Below are positions 42,731-57,400 of a stretch of DNA of 64,000 nucleotides, one piece after another. A program made the translations under genes and the position numbers. The notes beneath the pieces are model-generated. The model searched no databases. It saw only the letters and a program-made list of their open reading frames with translations, and was not told where the DNA came from. The stretch covers positions 16,306,001-16,370,000 of the forward strand of contig CM121341.1 in the NCBI GenBank assembly GCA_051530055.1, written 5' to 3'. Position 1 is the stretch's first letter, and each line of letters begins with the position of its first letter. This DNA is from Neoechinorhynchus agilis. Taxonomy: Eukaryota > Acanthocephala.

Positions 42731-45700
42731 TTATATCACCAAAGAGTTTAATTCAAAATCAAATTTAACCATCAGGAGGTACTTAATATTGATTTGATTG
42801 ACATCATAGACAATATACCTAATTATGGAATCTTAAATTTTTCAATTTAAAATGTATACTTACTCATTATAGAGAAGACCTGATTCAATGTTGGAATCAG
42901 TTATTGGTTTGCCGATCGGAATTCGAACTCCATCATCCGTGACATGATCCATTTTTGGATCGGGAAACGTCTTACCGATCCCTTTATCGAACACATGGAA
43001 CTTTCTTGCTTAACCCCTCGCATCGAATTCCATGAGTTTCTTACAACTGTGAGTTCCGTTTGGTAACTTCTTTATGAACTTTGCTGCATGACACTCCATA
43101 ATGTTTCCTAGAGCTACTTCAGATAAGAGAAGGAGTCCCGTGTTGTTCTCAGGACTTGCAAAACAATAATTTGCACTTTTAGATACCATATCAGCGAAGT
43201 AGATTCCCTTTCCGAACATATAGCCAGTGACTGGTGCTTCAGGTGGCGCTATTCGGAGACCTTGAGAAAGTATTCCGGCATAGTTAGTAGTCCGACTTCC
43301 ATGCCACAATAGAGTTCGATTGGGCAGAGCCCTCTTGAAGGGCATATATCGAGATTCTTCGTCTTTCCGACTAACGCTGTAAATCTCATCAACCACAATT
43401 TTGTATTCACGGTGAGTAGGAGCGTGAGTGTTGTTCACATATTCACAAATAAGCTTATAATCGGGATTATCTCGGTCTAAGAAGCTTATTTGGCAATTGA
43501 GTTTCATGAAATGAGTTTTAAGTGGATCAAGGTTCTCGTCATTTCCCTCCGTCGTCAACATGCTGTAAGCTATTTCAATCTCCATCATGTTCGATAGCAT
43601 GTCCGATTTAGCCTTAAGCACAAAACGAGCACGGGGTTATGTAAGTTTCTTCATTTTTTTACTGGAAATATGTGAAATTTCCCTAATCGGAGTTATATAA
43701 GCAATCAATCTAGGCAATATAAAAGTTCAAAAACCCGATTCTACCCAGTACCTTAGCCAACCGTGTGATCAAACAACAGTGAGAATTTATCAATAAGCAA
43801 TTATTAGAAGCTTATATTAAACAAGAAATGCTAATTGCGGAAATGTGGTTCGAAACGTCTTCTAAAACAGATACGCGGGGAGAATTCATTCATCAAAAGC
43901 AGTAAATTGCTTACAAAACCAACATAGTTTGTTACCTTTATTTTAGAACCATCGTCCAAAAGCGGAATTCTGCCTAATCCAAAGTCGTGTGGAACAAGAG
44001 TAAAAAACCGCGTTGTTGCATCCAACACTCGAGTACTGCTACGATCCCCACCGTTAATTAGTTCCTGCAGCTCACTTAGCACTTCGAAAGCCTTGCGGAT
44101 TCGATTTTTTGATATTTTTCCAAGTGGCATCTTTGAAAGATCCACCTTCGAACAACCGCCCATAATTAAAGCTTTAAAAAACAAACAAACAAACCTCGAA
44201 TTGAAGAAGTGTTTTATTCATCGCTTCAATATCGAATATCAGTCTTACCAGCTTTTGCAGAGATTTTTCAAGGCTTGATTCAGTATCATTCATTTTTTGA
44301 GCTTTCTCAATTGCATCAACATCTCCATAATCGAGTTCTACAGGGTAAAATTTATTGGGAACTTTTTTGAATGTATCTCGCGTGTTCCACGAATTACCAG
44401 TCTTCTCGAAAAATAGATTAGTAAACATATTAATGGCGTCCCCTCGGTCTATACATTCGTCAAGTTTTGAACCTCCTACATCCGTTCCAACACGTCCCCA
44501 TGAGCGAAACACATAGTAGCTGCCTCGAATATCGTCAGGCTCCAGAATTTGAATTTTGTAATACGAATTGCATGACCGGATGATATCTACTAGGTTGAGA
44601 ATAGCACTCATTGGACGGAGTTTTCCTTTTTTGTCTTTAATAGTCACTGCAGCGATAGGCGGTCTCTTGACAAGTGTGAACGTTCTTTTTAAGTATAAGA
44701 TATTTAGTGATTCTATTAGAAGAAATATGCTCTAACTAGCAAAATCGGGATTTGTGAGTGAGCTGTTTTACACGGCAAATATTTTGCGTATTTTTGCTAT
44801 CGAAATACAAATTAAGGTTCGGCGATTGGACTTTTATCCTGCTTACATGGACAACTAACCGCCGCTCTATAACATGGTAATCGTCACTTAATTCTGCATC
44901 CGGATCAACAGCAGTCATTTCACCTCCTTTAATTGTCATTTTCATCATTTTACTCGACTTCTCTTCACCTTCTACAAATTTCCTCTTTATTCGTTCGTCT
45001 TTCCAATCAGACAAAATATATTCACTTAAATTAACAGCCATATCGTTTGCCTCAATCAATTTTGTTATTATCTCCTCCGAAATGACTGGTACTCCAAGTT
45101 TTTCCGCATCAATCTCTTTGCCTTTTTCAGCCGAAATCACTCCAGTCGTTCTTTCCGAGACTTTAGTTAAAACTTTACCACCCACACGTTCAATCAAAGC
45201 TTTAGCATCAGCGGGCTTGTAAATATTCAATCTTCCCATTACAAATTTCATTCCTCGAAGTGGTTGAATAGTGGATTTTGGCCTTTCTACAAAAATTCTT
45301 TTAGTTTTATGCTTGTATTTTCCAACAACTTTTACAATTTCTTCATCATCAAGTTTGATTTTCATCCTCTTGCCTACTGGTTCAGTCGTTATGTACATAC
45401 ATTTGGTCCATTCCGTCAAATTCCCAGTGCATTTATAACCATACGGATCATTGGTAAGTAATCCAGAACATTCTGGGCATTTCGGTAAACAACCAAACAT
45501 TATGCGATCTACCAGCGCTTCGAGCAGCGCAGCCTCACCCGTAGGAACAAATTGCTCATTTGAAAAGAGAATATCCTTTATTGCCGCTTGAGATACCACT
45601 TTACCGATTTTATCCTTTAGATTCCAAATCTCTTTATTTTGTTGTATAAACCCGTCGTCAACTTTTTTCACCTCAGTTGATACCTTTAACTCTTTTTCAG

Positions 45701-46337
45701 GTGGCTTTAATAAAATCTCTTTGGATTTCTCACTCAATCCTGAACCGAATTTGTCTATCAAGATTATCTGATCTAGAGTGTTCAATCTTGCAAACCCGTC
45801 AAAAGTTTCAGCACATCCGTCAAAGTCAACAGAAAAACACTGTGGATGGTACCACTTGTCAATCTTGACGTGCCGTTCTCCTGCCTCGTTTCGCGAAATC
45901 CTTAAAGCTCCTTTATCAATCTTCATCTCACAACCACGACATTTACTCCTTGCTGTTTTGGCGTAATCTGTCTTATAATCCGACTGGGTCAATTGTTTTA
46001 TTTCGTCAAGAACATCCACGTTATTACATAGCGTAACTACCTTCTTCGGTGCACATCCATTGCCACTCACTTTAGAGACCAAAGCCCGAATGCTCTCTTG
46101 GTCTTCCCAACGAAGATCACAAATACCATCAATCTCATCGCCCGAAATTGGCATACGACCTTTAATTTCGAAAAAACATTTCATGTGGTACCAATTGGGT
46201 GTAACGCCGTCGAATATATGCGATTGTACCATTTTAGCAATACGAAGTGCCCCTTTCGTTATCGTGGTCTTGCAATGTTTGCATCCAGCACGACCGCTTT
46301 TAGCATAGTCACATTTGTAATCTGGAGAATCAGCCAT
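42731..46337 (-). CDS. PARP1: Poly(ADP-ribose) polymerase 1, complete six-exon gene
   Basis: Exons (minus) 46337-44847, 44665-44195, 44145-43936, 43612-43045, 42981-42864 and 42818-42731 join in phase across introns of 181, 49, 323, 63 and 45 nt to give 981 aa (human 1014). Domains in order: zinc finger 1 (CKHC..WYHMKC), zinc finger 2 (CRGC..WYHPQC), zinc finger 3/PADR1 (CPEC..GYKCTG...TKC), BRCT (LRGMKFVMGRL), WGR (YYVFRSWGRVGT), the regulatory helical domain (KMPLGKISKNRIRKAFEVLS) and the ADP-ribosyltransferase domain. The H-Y-E triad is present (LLWHGSRTTNYAG, GKGIYFADMVSKSANYC, LLYNE). The enzyme senses DNA breaks in the nucleus and adds poly(ADP-ribose) from NAD+. The final exons replace the apparent early stop after GTHS. 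All key residues are intact, so it should be functional. Confidence 0.96.
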
Positions 46338-46579
46338 CTGAAGAATTGGAAAAAGTTAAAATGGTTTCCAATTTTAAGTGAACATTTCTCTACCCACTTG
46401 CAAAGTTTTGAACAAAACCCAATGAAATGATAGTTACCTGATTAACCAAAGAAAATAAGCTCTCAAGATCAATGTCGCATTTTAATAACTTCTAAATTTC
46501 TAAATCCAGTATGATTACGATGAATCACAAACAAAGTGATAAATAAAATTTGAGTTTGAGACGAATTGACTCTGAATGA

Positions 46580-46740
46580 CACGCGAATTAATTTTGACCG
46601 AACACCATTCGGATACGAGATTTTTCAGGTAACCGAAAACTCAATGTGATGTATTTAGTATTTAAAACTAGAATCTCTGTTTCTCTTGAGCAACAGAAGT
46701 TGAGTAGGGCAGTATTCTGATCCGGATAATGGACGTGCTA
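46580..46740. mobile_element. pogo/Tigger-like MITE fragment
   Basis: Matches the reverse complement of parts of 41,352-41,682 (shared 'tctctgtttctcttgagcaa' and 'ttcggtaa/ttaccgaa' words) but has lost the middle. It lies ~240 bp upstream of the PARP1 start. Confidence 0.65.
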
Positions 46741-48110
46741 ACATTTCTTGACAATTTATTACATGAGTGAATAACAACTGTATGGGATGGAACTTGGCAA
46801 GACAATAGTCGGCCAGTCTCATTTGCCATATTTCATCGATCCTAGATTTTATTAAAATTATAAATTTCCAAGCGAATAATTAAATGGGCGATTTAAAAAA
46901 ACGGATAACAGGAAACTTATTTTTGTAACACCATTACATCGCCAAACTTAATTCGATCGCCGTTTCAAATTACTAAAGCGACTGCAATCCATCCAAATGT
47001 CAAGGTTTCGAAAACGTACCGACAAGTCATTTCTAAAGGGTAGTCAATTCTGCACAAGAGACGAAACAAAAATTAAATTCTAAATTTCCGGTGGCAATAA
47101 GCTTATTTCGCATGAGCTCATAAAAGCAAGATTTTACGCAAAACTGATTTTAGTCTACAAAAAATATCTCGATTTTTTAGCGCAAGTTAATGACAATTTT
47201 AAAGACTGAATTCATCAATTACCAAAAGCGATTGAGACGTAAAAACGAGTGCAAAATCTGAAACAAAGAAGTATAATTATAAAGAAAATCGTGATGATCG
47301 GAAAAAATCGGAACAATTTTCAGTTTTATTTGATAAATTTAAAAAATTGGTAATCTATAGGGAAACACGTTTATGAATTTCATATTATTACAAAAATCGT
47401 TCTTAAATGCACGTCGGTTACAAACGATCCCCGCAATATAAAATTCTTCAAGTGACTTTAACAGAGGGCTTTAATCTGTCATCGATATAACGCAACAAAT
47501 CAAAAGATGTTCTCTGACTATGAATCAGATGACTTTCCTTCAAGAAAGACGAGACAAATGACAGGGTGTCAAATACGGAGAGATTCGATGTGCTCTCGAA
47601 ATGCGCAAATTAGCCAGCAAACGCTATTCGGAAACCGTCAATACCTTTAATTAGCAACGGGATGAAAGTACACAAAATTTGGTCTATCAATAACGAACAA
47701 ACTGATGATGCGTTCAATAATCAGTGCAATGAACCAAAAGTTATTTTATAAAAGCATCTTTAACAGCCTCCAGTTTGAAAAATGATTTTGAAAGCACAAA
47801 TATTTAGCCGTCAGAGAATTGAATTCTTTAAATAAGCGAAAATTACATAAAATATTGAACGAAAAGGGGAGTTCAAAAACGATTCTTCACGAGCTTATGG
47901 TTAATTGAAATTAAAGGTATTAATACCAAAAATCTTTATATACAACGTTAAAAACGAACCCGAACACAAACGTATTAAAAAAGAATCCCGCGAACGAACC
48001 TTTTTACGACCTCAAAAAAGAACCAATTCTAGTTTCGATAAACTTTCGACCCTTACACAACACCCTAAAGAATGGATAACAAACAAAAGTTCGAAAGATA
48101 AAAATCACCA
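46741..48110. other. gene-free AT-rich spacer
   Basis: About 1.4 kb with no recognised gene. A lysine-rich frame at 47,905-48,141 lacks any motif and runs into LINE sequence. Confidence 0.4.
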
Positions 48111-48114
48111 AGCA

Positions 48115-48330
48115 AACATTCTACGTCCCTTTCGGCGTTGATACGCTCGGTGCTGAGGCCAAGAACTTTGCGGCGGATCTTTCAAGGAAGATGAGGATCG
48201 CAACCGGAGAACCAAGAGCAGGAACGTTCTTCCTGCAAAGTATAGGTCACGCGATCCAGCGCGGCAACGCTGCAAGTGTCCTTGCGACGGTGCCGAGTGG
48301 TAAAGAGATGGATCTGGGAAGTTTGTGAAA
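48115..48330 (+). mobile_element. 3' end of an R2/R4-like LINE
   Basis: Encodes the last ~68 codons of the element in one open frame: YVPFGVDTLGAEAKNFAADL, then MRIATGEPRAGTFFLQSIGH and AIQRGNAASVLATVPSGKEM. It ends ~120 bp before the satellite array. Only the extreme 3' end is present. Confidence 0.85.
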
Positions 48331-48447
48331 TATACATCTTTGCTTGAAAATTTTTTTTGGTAATGGATTGAAATCCCGAAAAGAAATTTTCCGCCAACTC
48401 AACACCGAAAGTAACACCAATCTATTGTTCACTTTGAACAACCAAAT

Positions 48448-51400
48448 TCTGTAACCAAAAGTAGAAATCTGCCCTGCGTTCTAGGATTTATGATCATGTT
48501 CTTAATTAATCGTTAGATTGGTTTGAATGGAAATTTCGACTTTTGAATAAAAACTGAAAAAGAGAAGATTATGCGATAATCTTCAATAAAGGCTTGTTTT
48601 CATGTCTCCAGAATCGATTAAGCGATCAGAAACATACTAACCAAAAGTAGAAATCTGCCCTGCGTTCTAGGATTTATGATCATGTTCTTTATTAATCTTT
48701 AGATTGGTTTGAATGGAAATTTCGACTTTTGAATGAAAACCGAAAAAGAGAAGATTATGCGATAATCTTCAATAAAGGCTTGTTTTCATGTCTCCAGAAT
48801 CGATTTAGCGATCAGCAAAAGTCTGTAACCAAAAGTAGAAATTTGCCCTGCGTTCTAGGATTTATGATCATGTTCTTTATTGATCTTTAGATTGGTTTGA
48901 ATGGAAATTTCGACTTTTGAATGCAAACTGAAAAAGAGAAGATTATGCGATAATCTCCAATAAAGGCTTGTTTTCATGTCTCCAGAATCGATTTAGCGAC
49001 CAGCAAAAATCTGTAACGAAAAGTAGAAATCTGCCCTGCGTTCTAGCATTTATGATCATGTTCTTTATTGATCTTTAGATTGATTTAAATGGAAATTTCG
49101 ACTTTTGAATGAATACTGAAAAAGAGAAGATTATGCGATAATCTTCAATAAAAGCTTGTTTTCATGTCTCCAGAATCGATTAAGCGATGAGAAAAATCTG
49201 TAACCTCAAGTAGAAATCTGCCCTACGTTCTAGCATTTATGATCATGTTCTTTATTGATCTTTAGATTGCTTCGAATGGAAATTTCGACTTTTAAATGAA
49301 AACTGAAAAAGAGAAGATTGTGCGATAATCTTCAATGAAGGCTTGTTTTCATGTCTCCAGAATCGATTTAGCGACCAGCAAAAATCTGTAACCTCAAGTA
49401 GAAATCTGCCCTGCGTTCTAGCATTTATGATCATGTACTTTATTGATCTTTAGATTGGTTTGAATGGAAATTTCGACTTTTGAATGAAAACTGAAGAAGA
49501 GAAGATTATGCGATAATCTTCAATAAAGGCTCGTTTTCATGTCTCCAGAATCGATTTAGCGATCAGAAAAAAATTTGTAACCAAAAGTAGAAATCTGCCC
49601 TGCGTTCTAGCATTTATGATCATGTTCTTTATTGATCTTTAGATTGCTTTGAATGGAAATTCCGACTTTTGAATGAAAACTGAAAAAGAGAAGATTATGC
49701 GATAATCTTCAATAAAAGCTTGTTTTCATGTCTCCAGAATCGATTTAGCGATCAGAAAAAATCTGTAACAAAAAGTAGAAATCTGCCCTGCGTTCTAGCA
49801 TTTATGATCATGTTCTTTATTGATCTTTAGATTGCTTTGAATGGAAATTTCGACTTTTGAATGAAAACTGAAAAAGAGAAGATTATGCGATAATCTTCAA
49901 TAAAAGCTTGTTTTCATGTCTCCAGAATCGATTTAGCGATCAGAAAAGATCTGTAACAAAAAGTAGAAATCTGCCCTGCGTTCTAGCATTTATGATAATG
50001 TTCTTTATTGATATTTAGATTGATTTAAATGGAAATTTCGACTTTTGAATGAAAACTGAAAAAGAGAAAATTGTGCGATAATCTTCAATAAAGGCTTGGT
50101 TTCATGTCTCCAGAATCGATTTAGCGATCAGACCAAAAATTGTAACCAAAAGTAGAAATCTGCCCTGCGTTCCAGCATTTATGATCATGTTCTTTATTGA
50201 TCTTTACATTGATTTAAATGGAAATTTCGACTTTTGAATGAAAACTGAAAATGAGAAAATCGTGCGATAATCTTCAATAAAGGCTTGGTTTCATGTCTCC
50301 AGAATCGATTTAGCAATCTGAAAAATACTGTAACCAAAAGTAGAAATCTGCCCTGCGTTCTAGCATTTATAATCATGTTCTTTATTGATCTTTAGATTGA
50401 TTTGAATGGAAATTTCGACTTTTGAATAAAAACTGAAAAAGAGAAGATTATGCGATAATCTTCAATAAAGGCTTGTTTTCATGTCTCCAGAATCGATTAA
50501 GCGATCAGCAAAAATCTGTAACCAAAAGTTTAAAACTGCCCTGCGTTCTAGCATTTATGATCATGTTCTTTATTGATCTTTAGATTGGTTTGAATAGAAA
50601 TTTCAACTTTTGAATGCAAACTGAAAAAGAGAAGATTGTACGATAATCTTCAATAAAGGCTTCTTTTCATGTCTCCAGAATCGATTTAGCGACCAGCAAA
50701 AATCTGTAACCAAAAGTAGAAATCTGCCCAGCGTTCTAGCATTTATAATCATGTTCTTTATTGATCTTTAGATTGATTTAAATGGAAATTTCGACTTTTG
50801 AATGAAAACTGAAAAAGAGAAAATTGTGCGATAATCTTCAATAAAGCCTTGTTTTCATGTATCCAGAATCTATTTAGCGATCAGAAAAAATCTGTAACCA
50901 AAAGTAGAAATCTGCCCTGCGTTGTAGCATTTATGATCATGTTCTTTATTGATCTTTAGATTGGTTTGAATGGAAATTTCGACTTTTGAATGCAAACTGA
51001 AAAAGAGAAGATTATGCGATAATCTTCAATAAAGGCTTCTTTTCATGTCTCCAGAATCGATTTAGCGACCAGCAAAAATCTGTAACCTCAAGTAGAAATT
51101 TGCCCTGCGCTCTAGGAATTATGATCATGTTCTTTATTGATCTTTAGATTGGTTTGAATGGAAATTTCGACTTTTGAATGAAAACTGAAAAAGAGAAGAT
51201 TATGCGATAATCTTCAATGAAGGCTTGTTTTCATGTCTGCAGAATCGATTTAGCGTTCTGAAAAATACTGTAACCAAAAGTAGAAATCTGCCCTGCGTTC
51301 TAGCATTTATAATCATGTTCTTTATTGATCTTTAGATTGATTTGAATGGAAATTTCGACTTTTGAATAAAAACTGAAAAAGAGAAGATTATGCGATAATC

Positions 51401-54400
51401 TTCAATAAAGGTTTGTTTTCATGTCTCCAGAATCGATTTAGCGATCAGAAAAAATCTGTAACAAAAAGTAGAAATCTGCCCTGCGTTCTAGCATTTATGA
51501 TCATGTTCTTTATTGATATTTAGATTGATTTAAATGGAAATTTCGACTTTTGAATGAAAACTGAAAAAGAGAAAATTGTGCGATAATCTTCAATAAAGGC
51601 TTGGTTTCATGTCTCCAGAATCGATTTAGCGACCAGCAAAAATCTGTAACAAAAAGTAGAAATCTGCCCTGCGTTCTAGCATTTATGATCATGTACTTTA
51701 TTGATCTTTAGATTGATTTGAATGGAAATTTCGACTTTTGAATAAAAACTGAAAAAGAGAAGATTATGCGATAATCTTCAATAAAGGCTTCTTTTCATGT
51801 CTCCAGAATCGATTAAGCGACCAGCAAAAATCTGTAACCAAAAGTAGAAATCTGCCCTGCGTTCTAGCATTTATAATCATGTTCTTTATTGATCTTTAGA
51901 TTAGTTTGAATGGAAATTTCGACTTTTGAATGAAAACTGAAAAAGAGAAGATTATGCGATAATCTCCAATAAAGGCTTGTTTTCATGTATCCAGAATCGA
52001 TTTAGCGATCAGACAAAAAATTGTAACCAAAAGTAGAAATCTGCCCTGCGTTCTAGCATTTATGATCATGTACTTTATTGATCTTTAGATTGATTTGAAT
52101 GGAAATTTCGACTTTTTAATGAAAACTGAAAAAGAGAAGATTATGCGATAATCTTCAATAAAGGCTTGGTTTCATGTCTCCAGAATCGATTTAGCGATCT
52201 GAAAAATACTGTAACCAAAAGTAGAAATCTGCCCTGCGTTCTAGCATTTATAATCATGTTCTTTATTGATCTTTAGATTGATTTGAATGGAAATTTCGAC
52301 TTTTGAATAAAAACTGAAAAAGAGAAGATTATGCGATAATCTTCAATAAAGGCTTGTTTTCATGTCTCCAGAATCGATTAAGCGATCAGCAAAAATCTGT
52401 AACCAAAAGTTTAAAACTGCCCTGCGTTCTAGCATTTATGATCATGTTCTTTATTGATCTTTAGATTGGTTTGAATGGAAATTTCAACTTTTGAATGCAA
52501 ACTGAAAAAGAGAAGATTGTACGATAATCTTCAATAAAGGCTTCTTTTCATATCTCCAGAATCGATTAAGCGATCAGAAAAAATCTGTAACAAAAAGTAG
52601 AAATCTGCCCTGCGTTCTAGCATTTATGATCATGTTCTTTATTGATATTTAGATTGATTTAAATGGAAATTTCGACTTTTTAATGAAAACTGAAAAAGAG
52701 AAAATTGTGCGATAATCTTCAATAAAGGCTTGGTTTCATGTCTCCAGAATCGATTTAGCGACCAGCAAAAATCTGTAACAAAAAGTAGAAATCTGCCCTG
52801 CGTTCTAGCATTTATGATCATGTTCTTTATTGATCTTTAGATTGTTTGAATGGAAATTTCTTAATGGAAATTTCGACTTTTGAATGAAAACTGAAAAAGA
52901 GAAGATTATGCGATAATCTCAATAAAGGCTTGTTTTCATGTCTCCAGAATCGATTTAGCGATCAGAAAAAATTGTAACCAAGTAGAAATCTGCCCTGCGT
53001 TCTAGCATTTATGATCATGTCTTTATTGATCTTTAGATTGTTTAATGGAAATTTCGACTTTTAATGAAAACTGAAAAGAGAAATCGATAATCTTCAATAA
53101 AGGCTTGTTTCATGTCTCCAGAATCGATTTAGCATCGAAAAATCTGTAACAAAAGTAGAAATCTGCCCTGCGTTCTAGCATTTATATCATGTTCTTTATT
53201 GATCTTTAGATTGTTTGAATGGAAATTTCGACTTTTGAATAAAACTGAAAAAGAGAAGATTATGCGATAATCTTCAATAAAGCTTGTTTTCATGTCTCCA
53301 GAATCGATTAGCGATTTTTTGTTTTGTTTTTGTTTTTTGTGGTTGTTTTCAATAAAGGCTTTTTCATTTCAGAATCGATTGCGACAGAAAAATCTGTAAC
53401 AAAAGTAGAAATCTGCCCTGCGTTCTAGCATTTATGATCATGTTCTTTATTGATTTTAGATTGATTTAATGGAAATTTCGACTTTTTAATGAAAACTGAA
53501 AAAGAGAAAATTGTGCGATAATCTTCAATAAAGGCTTGGTTTCATGTCTCCAGAATCGATTTAGCGACCAGCAAAAATCTGTAACAAAAAGTAGAAATCT
53601 GCCCTTCGTTCTAGCATTTATGATCATGTTCTTTATTGATCTTTAGATTGCTTTGAATGGAAATTTCGACTTTTGAATTAAAACTGAAAAAGAGAAGATT
53701 ATGCGATAATCTTCAATAAAGGCTTGTTTTCATGTCTCCAGAATCGATTTAGCGATCAGAAAAAATCTGTAACCTCAAGTAGAAATCTGCCCTACGTTCT
53801 AGCATTTATGATCATGTTCTTTATTGATCTTTAGATTGCTTTGAATGGAAATTCCGACTTTTGAATGAAAACTGAAAAAGAGAAGATTATGCGATAATCT
53901 TCAATAAAAGCTTGTTTTCATGTCTCTAGAATCGATTAAGCGATGAGAAAAATCTGTAACAAAAAGTAGAAATCTGCCCTGCGTTCTAGCATTTATGATC
54001 ATGTTCTGTATTGATCTTTAGATTGCTTCGAATGGAAATTTCGACTTTTGAATGAAAACTGAAAAGAGAAGATTGTGCGATAATCTTCAATGAAGGCTTG
54101 TTTTCATGTCTCCAGAATCGATTTAGCGATCAGAAAAAATCTGTAACCTCAAGTAGAAATCTGCCCTACGTTCTAGCATTTATGATCATGTTCTTTATTG
54201 ATCTTTAGATTGCTTTGAATGGAAATTCCGACTTTTGAATGAAAACTGAAAAAGAGAAGATTATGCGATAATCTTCAATAAAAGCTTGTTTTCATGTCTC
54301 CAGAATCGATTAAGCGATGAGAAAAATCTGTAACAAAAAGTAGAAATCTGCCCTGCGTTCTAGCATTTATGATCATGTTCTTTATTGATCTTTAGATTGC

Positions 54401-57400
54401 TTTGAATGGAAATTTCGACTTTTGAATGAAAACTGAAAAGAGAAGATTATGCGATAATCTTCAATAAAAGCTTTTTCATGTCTCCAGAATCGATTAAGCG
54501 ATGAGAAAAATCTGTAACAAAAAGTAGAAATCTGCCCTGCGTTCTAGCATTTATGATCATGTTCTGTATTGATCTATAGATTACTTCGAATGGAAATTTC
54601 GACTTTTGAATGAAAACTGAAAAGAGAAGATTATGCGATAATCTTCAATAAAGGCTTGTTTTCATGTCTCCAGAATCGATTTAGCGACCAGCAAAAATCT
54701 GTAACCTCAAGTAGAAATCTGCCCTGCGTTCTAGGATTTATGATCATGTTCTTTATTGATCTTTAGATTGGTTTGAATGGAAATTTCGACTTTTGAATGA
54801 AAACTGAAAAAGAGAAGATTATGCGATAATCTTCAATAAAGGCTTGTTTTCATGTCTCCAGAATCGATTTAGCGATCAGAAAAATCTGTAACCAAGTAGA
54901 AATCTGCTGTTGTTTTTTTTGTTGTTGTTGTTTTTTTGGTTGTTTCAGAAAAAATCTGTAACAAGTAGAAATCTGCCCTGCGTTCTAGCATTTATGATCA
55001 TGTTCTTTATTGATCTTTAGATTGTTTGAATGGAAATTTCGACTTTTGAATGAAAACTGAAAAAGAGAAGATTATGCGATAATCTTCAATAAAGGCTTGT
55101 TTTCATGTCTCCAGAATCGATTTAGCGATCAGAAAAAATCTGTAACGAAAAGTAGAAATCTGCCCTGCGTTCTAGCATTTATGATCATGTTCTTTATTGA
55201 TCTTTAGATTGATTTGAATGGAAATTTCGACTTTTTAATGAATACTGAAAAAGAGAAAATTGTGCGATAATCTTCAATAAAGGCTTGGTTTCATGTCTCC
55301 AGAATCGATTTAGCGATCAGAAAAAATCTGTAACCTCAGTAGAAATCTGCCCTACGTTCTAGCATTTATGATCATGTTCTTTATTGATCTTTAGATTGCT
55401 TTGAATGGAAATTCCGACTTTTGAATGAAAACTGAAAAAGAGAAGATTATGCGATAATCTTCAATAAAAGCTTGTTTTCATGTCTCCAGAATCGATTAAG
55501 CGATGAGAAAAATCTGTAACAAAAAGTAGAAATCTTCCCTGCGTTCTAGGATTTATACCACGTACTTTATTGATCTTTAGATTGGTTTGAATGGAAATTT
55601 CGACTTTTGAATGAAAACTGAAGAAGAGAAGATTATGCGATAATCTTCAATAAAAGCTTGTTTTCATGTCTCCAGAATCGATTAAGCGATGAGAAAAATC
55701 TGTAACAAAAAGTAGAAATCTGCCCTGCGTTCTAGCATTTATGATCATGTTCTGTATTGATCTATAGATTGCTTCGAATGGAAATTTCGACTTTTGAATT
55801 CAAACTGAAAAAGAGAAGATTATGCGATAATCTTCAATAAAGGCTTCTTTTCATGTCTCCAGAATCGATTTAGCGACCAGCAAAAATCTGTAACCTCAAG
55901 TAGAAATTTGCCCTGCGTTCTAGGAATTATGATCATGTTCTTTATTGATCTTTAGATTGGTTTGAATGGAAATTTCGACTTTTGAATGAAAACTGAAAAG
56001 AGAAGATTGTGCGATAATCTTCAATGAAGGCTTGTTTTCATGTCTCCAGAATCGATTTAGCCACCAGCAAAAATCTGTAACCTCAAGTAGAAATCTGCCC
56101 TACGTTCTAGGATTTAATACCACGTTCTTTATTGATCTTTAGATTGGTTTGAATGGAAATTTCGACTTTTGAATGAAAACTGAAGAAGAGAAGATTATGC
56201 GATAATCTTCAATAAAGGCTCGTTTTCATGTCTCCAGAATCGATTTAGCGATCAGAAAAAATTTGTAACCAAAAGTAGAAATTTGCCCTGCGTTCTAGCA
56301 TTTATGATCATGTTCTTTATTGATCTTTAGATTGCTTTGAATGGAAATTCCGACTTTTGAATGAAAACTGAAAAAGAGAAGATTATGCGATAATCTTCAA
56401 TAAAAGCTTGTTTTCATGTCTCCAGAATCGATTAAGCGATGAGAAAAATCTGTAACAAAAAGTAGAAATCTGCCCTGCGTTCTAGCATTTATGATCATGT
56501 TCTGTATTGATCTTTAGATTGCTTCGAATGGAAATTTCGACTTTTGAATGAAAACTGAAAAGAGAAGATTGTGCGATAATCTTCAATGAAGGCTTGTTTT
56601 CATGTCTCCAGAATCGATTTAGCGATCAGAAAAAATCTGTAACCTCAAGTAGAAATCTGCCCTACGTTCTAGCATTTATGATCATGTTCTTTATTGATCT
56701 TTAGATTGCTTTGAATGGAAATTCCGACTTTTGAATGAAAACTGAAAAAGAGAAGATTATGCGATAATCTTCAATAAAGGCTTGTTTTCATGTCTCCAGA
56801 ATCGATTTAGCGACCAGCAAAAATCTGTAACGAATAGGAGAAATCTGCCCTGCGTTCTAGCATTTATGATCATGTTCTTTATTGATCTTTAGATTGATTT
56901 GAATGGAAATTTCGACTTTTTAATGAATACTGAAAAAGAGAAAATTGTGCGATAATCTTCAATAAAGGCTTGGTTTCATGTCTCCAGAATCGATTTAGCG
57001 ACCAGCAAAAATCTGTAACAAAAAGTAGAAATCTGCCCTGCGTTCTAGCATTTATGATCATGTTCTTTATTGATCTTTAGATTGCTTTGAATGGAAATTT
57101 CGACTTTTGAATTAAAACTGAAAAAGAGAAGATTATGCGATAATCTTCAATAAAGGCTTGGTTTCATGTCTCAGAATCGATTTAGCGATCAGAAAAAATC
57201 TGTAACCTCAAGTAGAAATCTGCCCTACGTTCTAGCATTTATGATCATGTTCTTTATTGATCTTTAGATTGCTTTGAATGGAAATTTCGACTTTTGAATG
57301 AAAACTGAAGAAAAGATTTGATAATCTTCAATAAAAGCTTGTTTTCATGTCTCCAGAATCGATTAAGCGATGAGAAAAATCTGTAACAAAAAGTAGAAAT

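Noticed and set aside
43010-43012. Early stop in the PARP1 catalytic domain
   Set aside because: It lies in a 63-nt intron (42,982-43,044) with a GTAAGA donor; the spliced product continues to the catalytic glutamate.
44172-44194. 23-nt intron in PARP1
   Set aside because: It does not restore the frame; using the acceptor at 44,146 gives a normal 49-nt intron in phase and joins the conserved FE|VDL.KMPLGK region.
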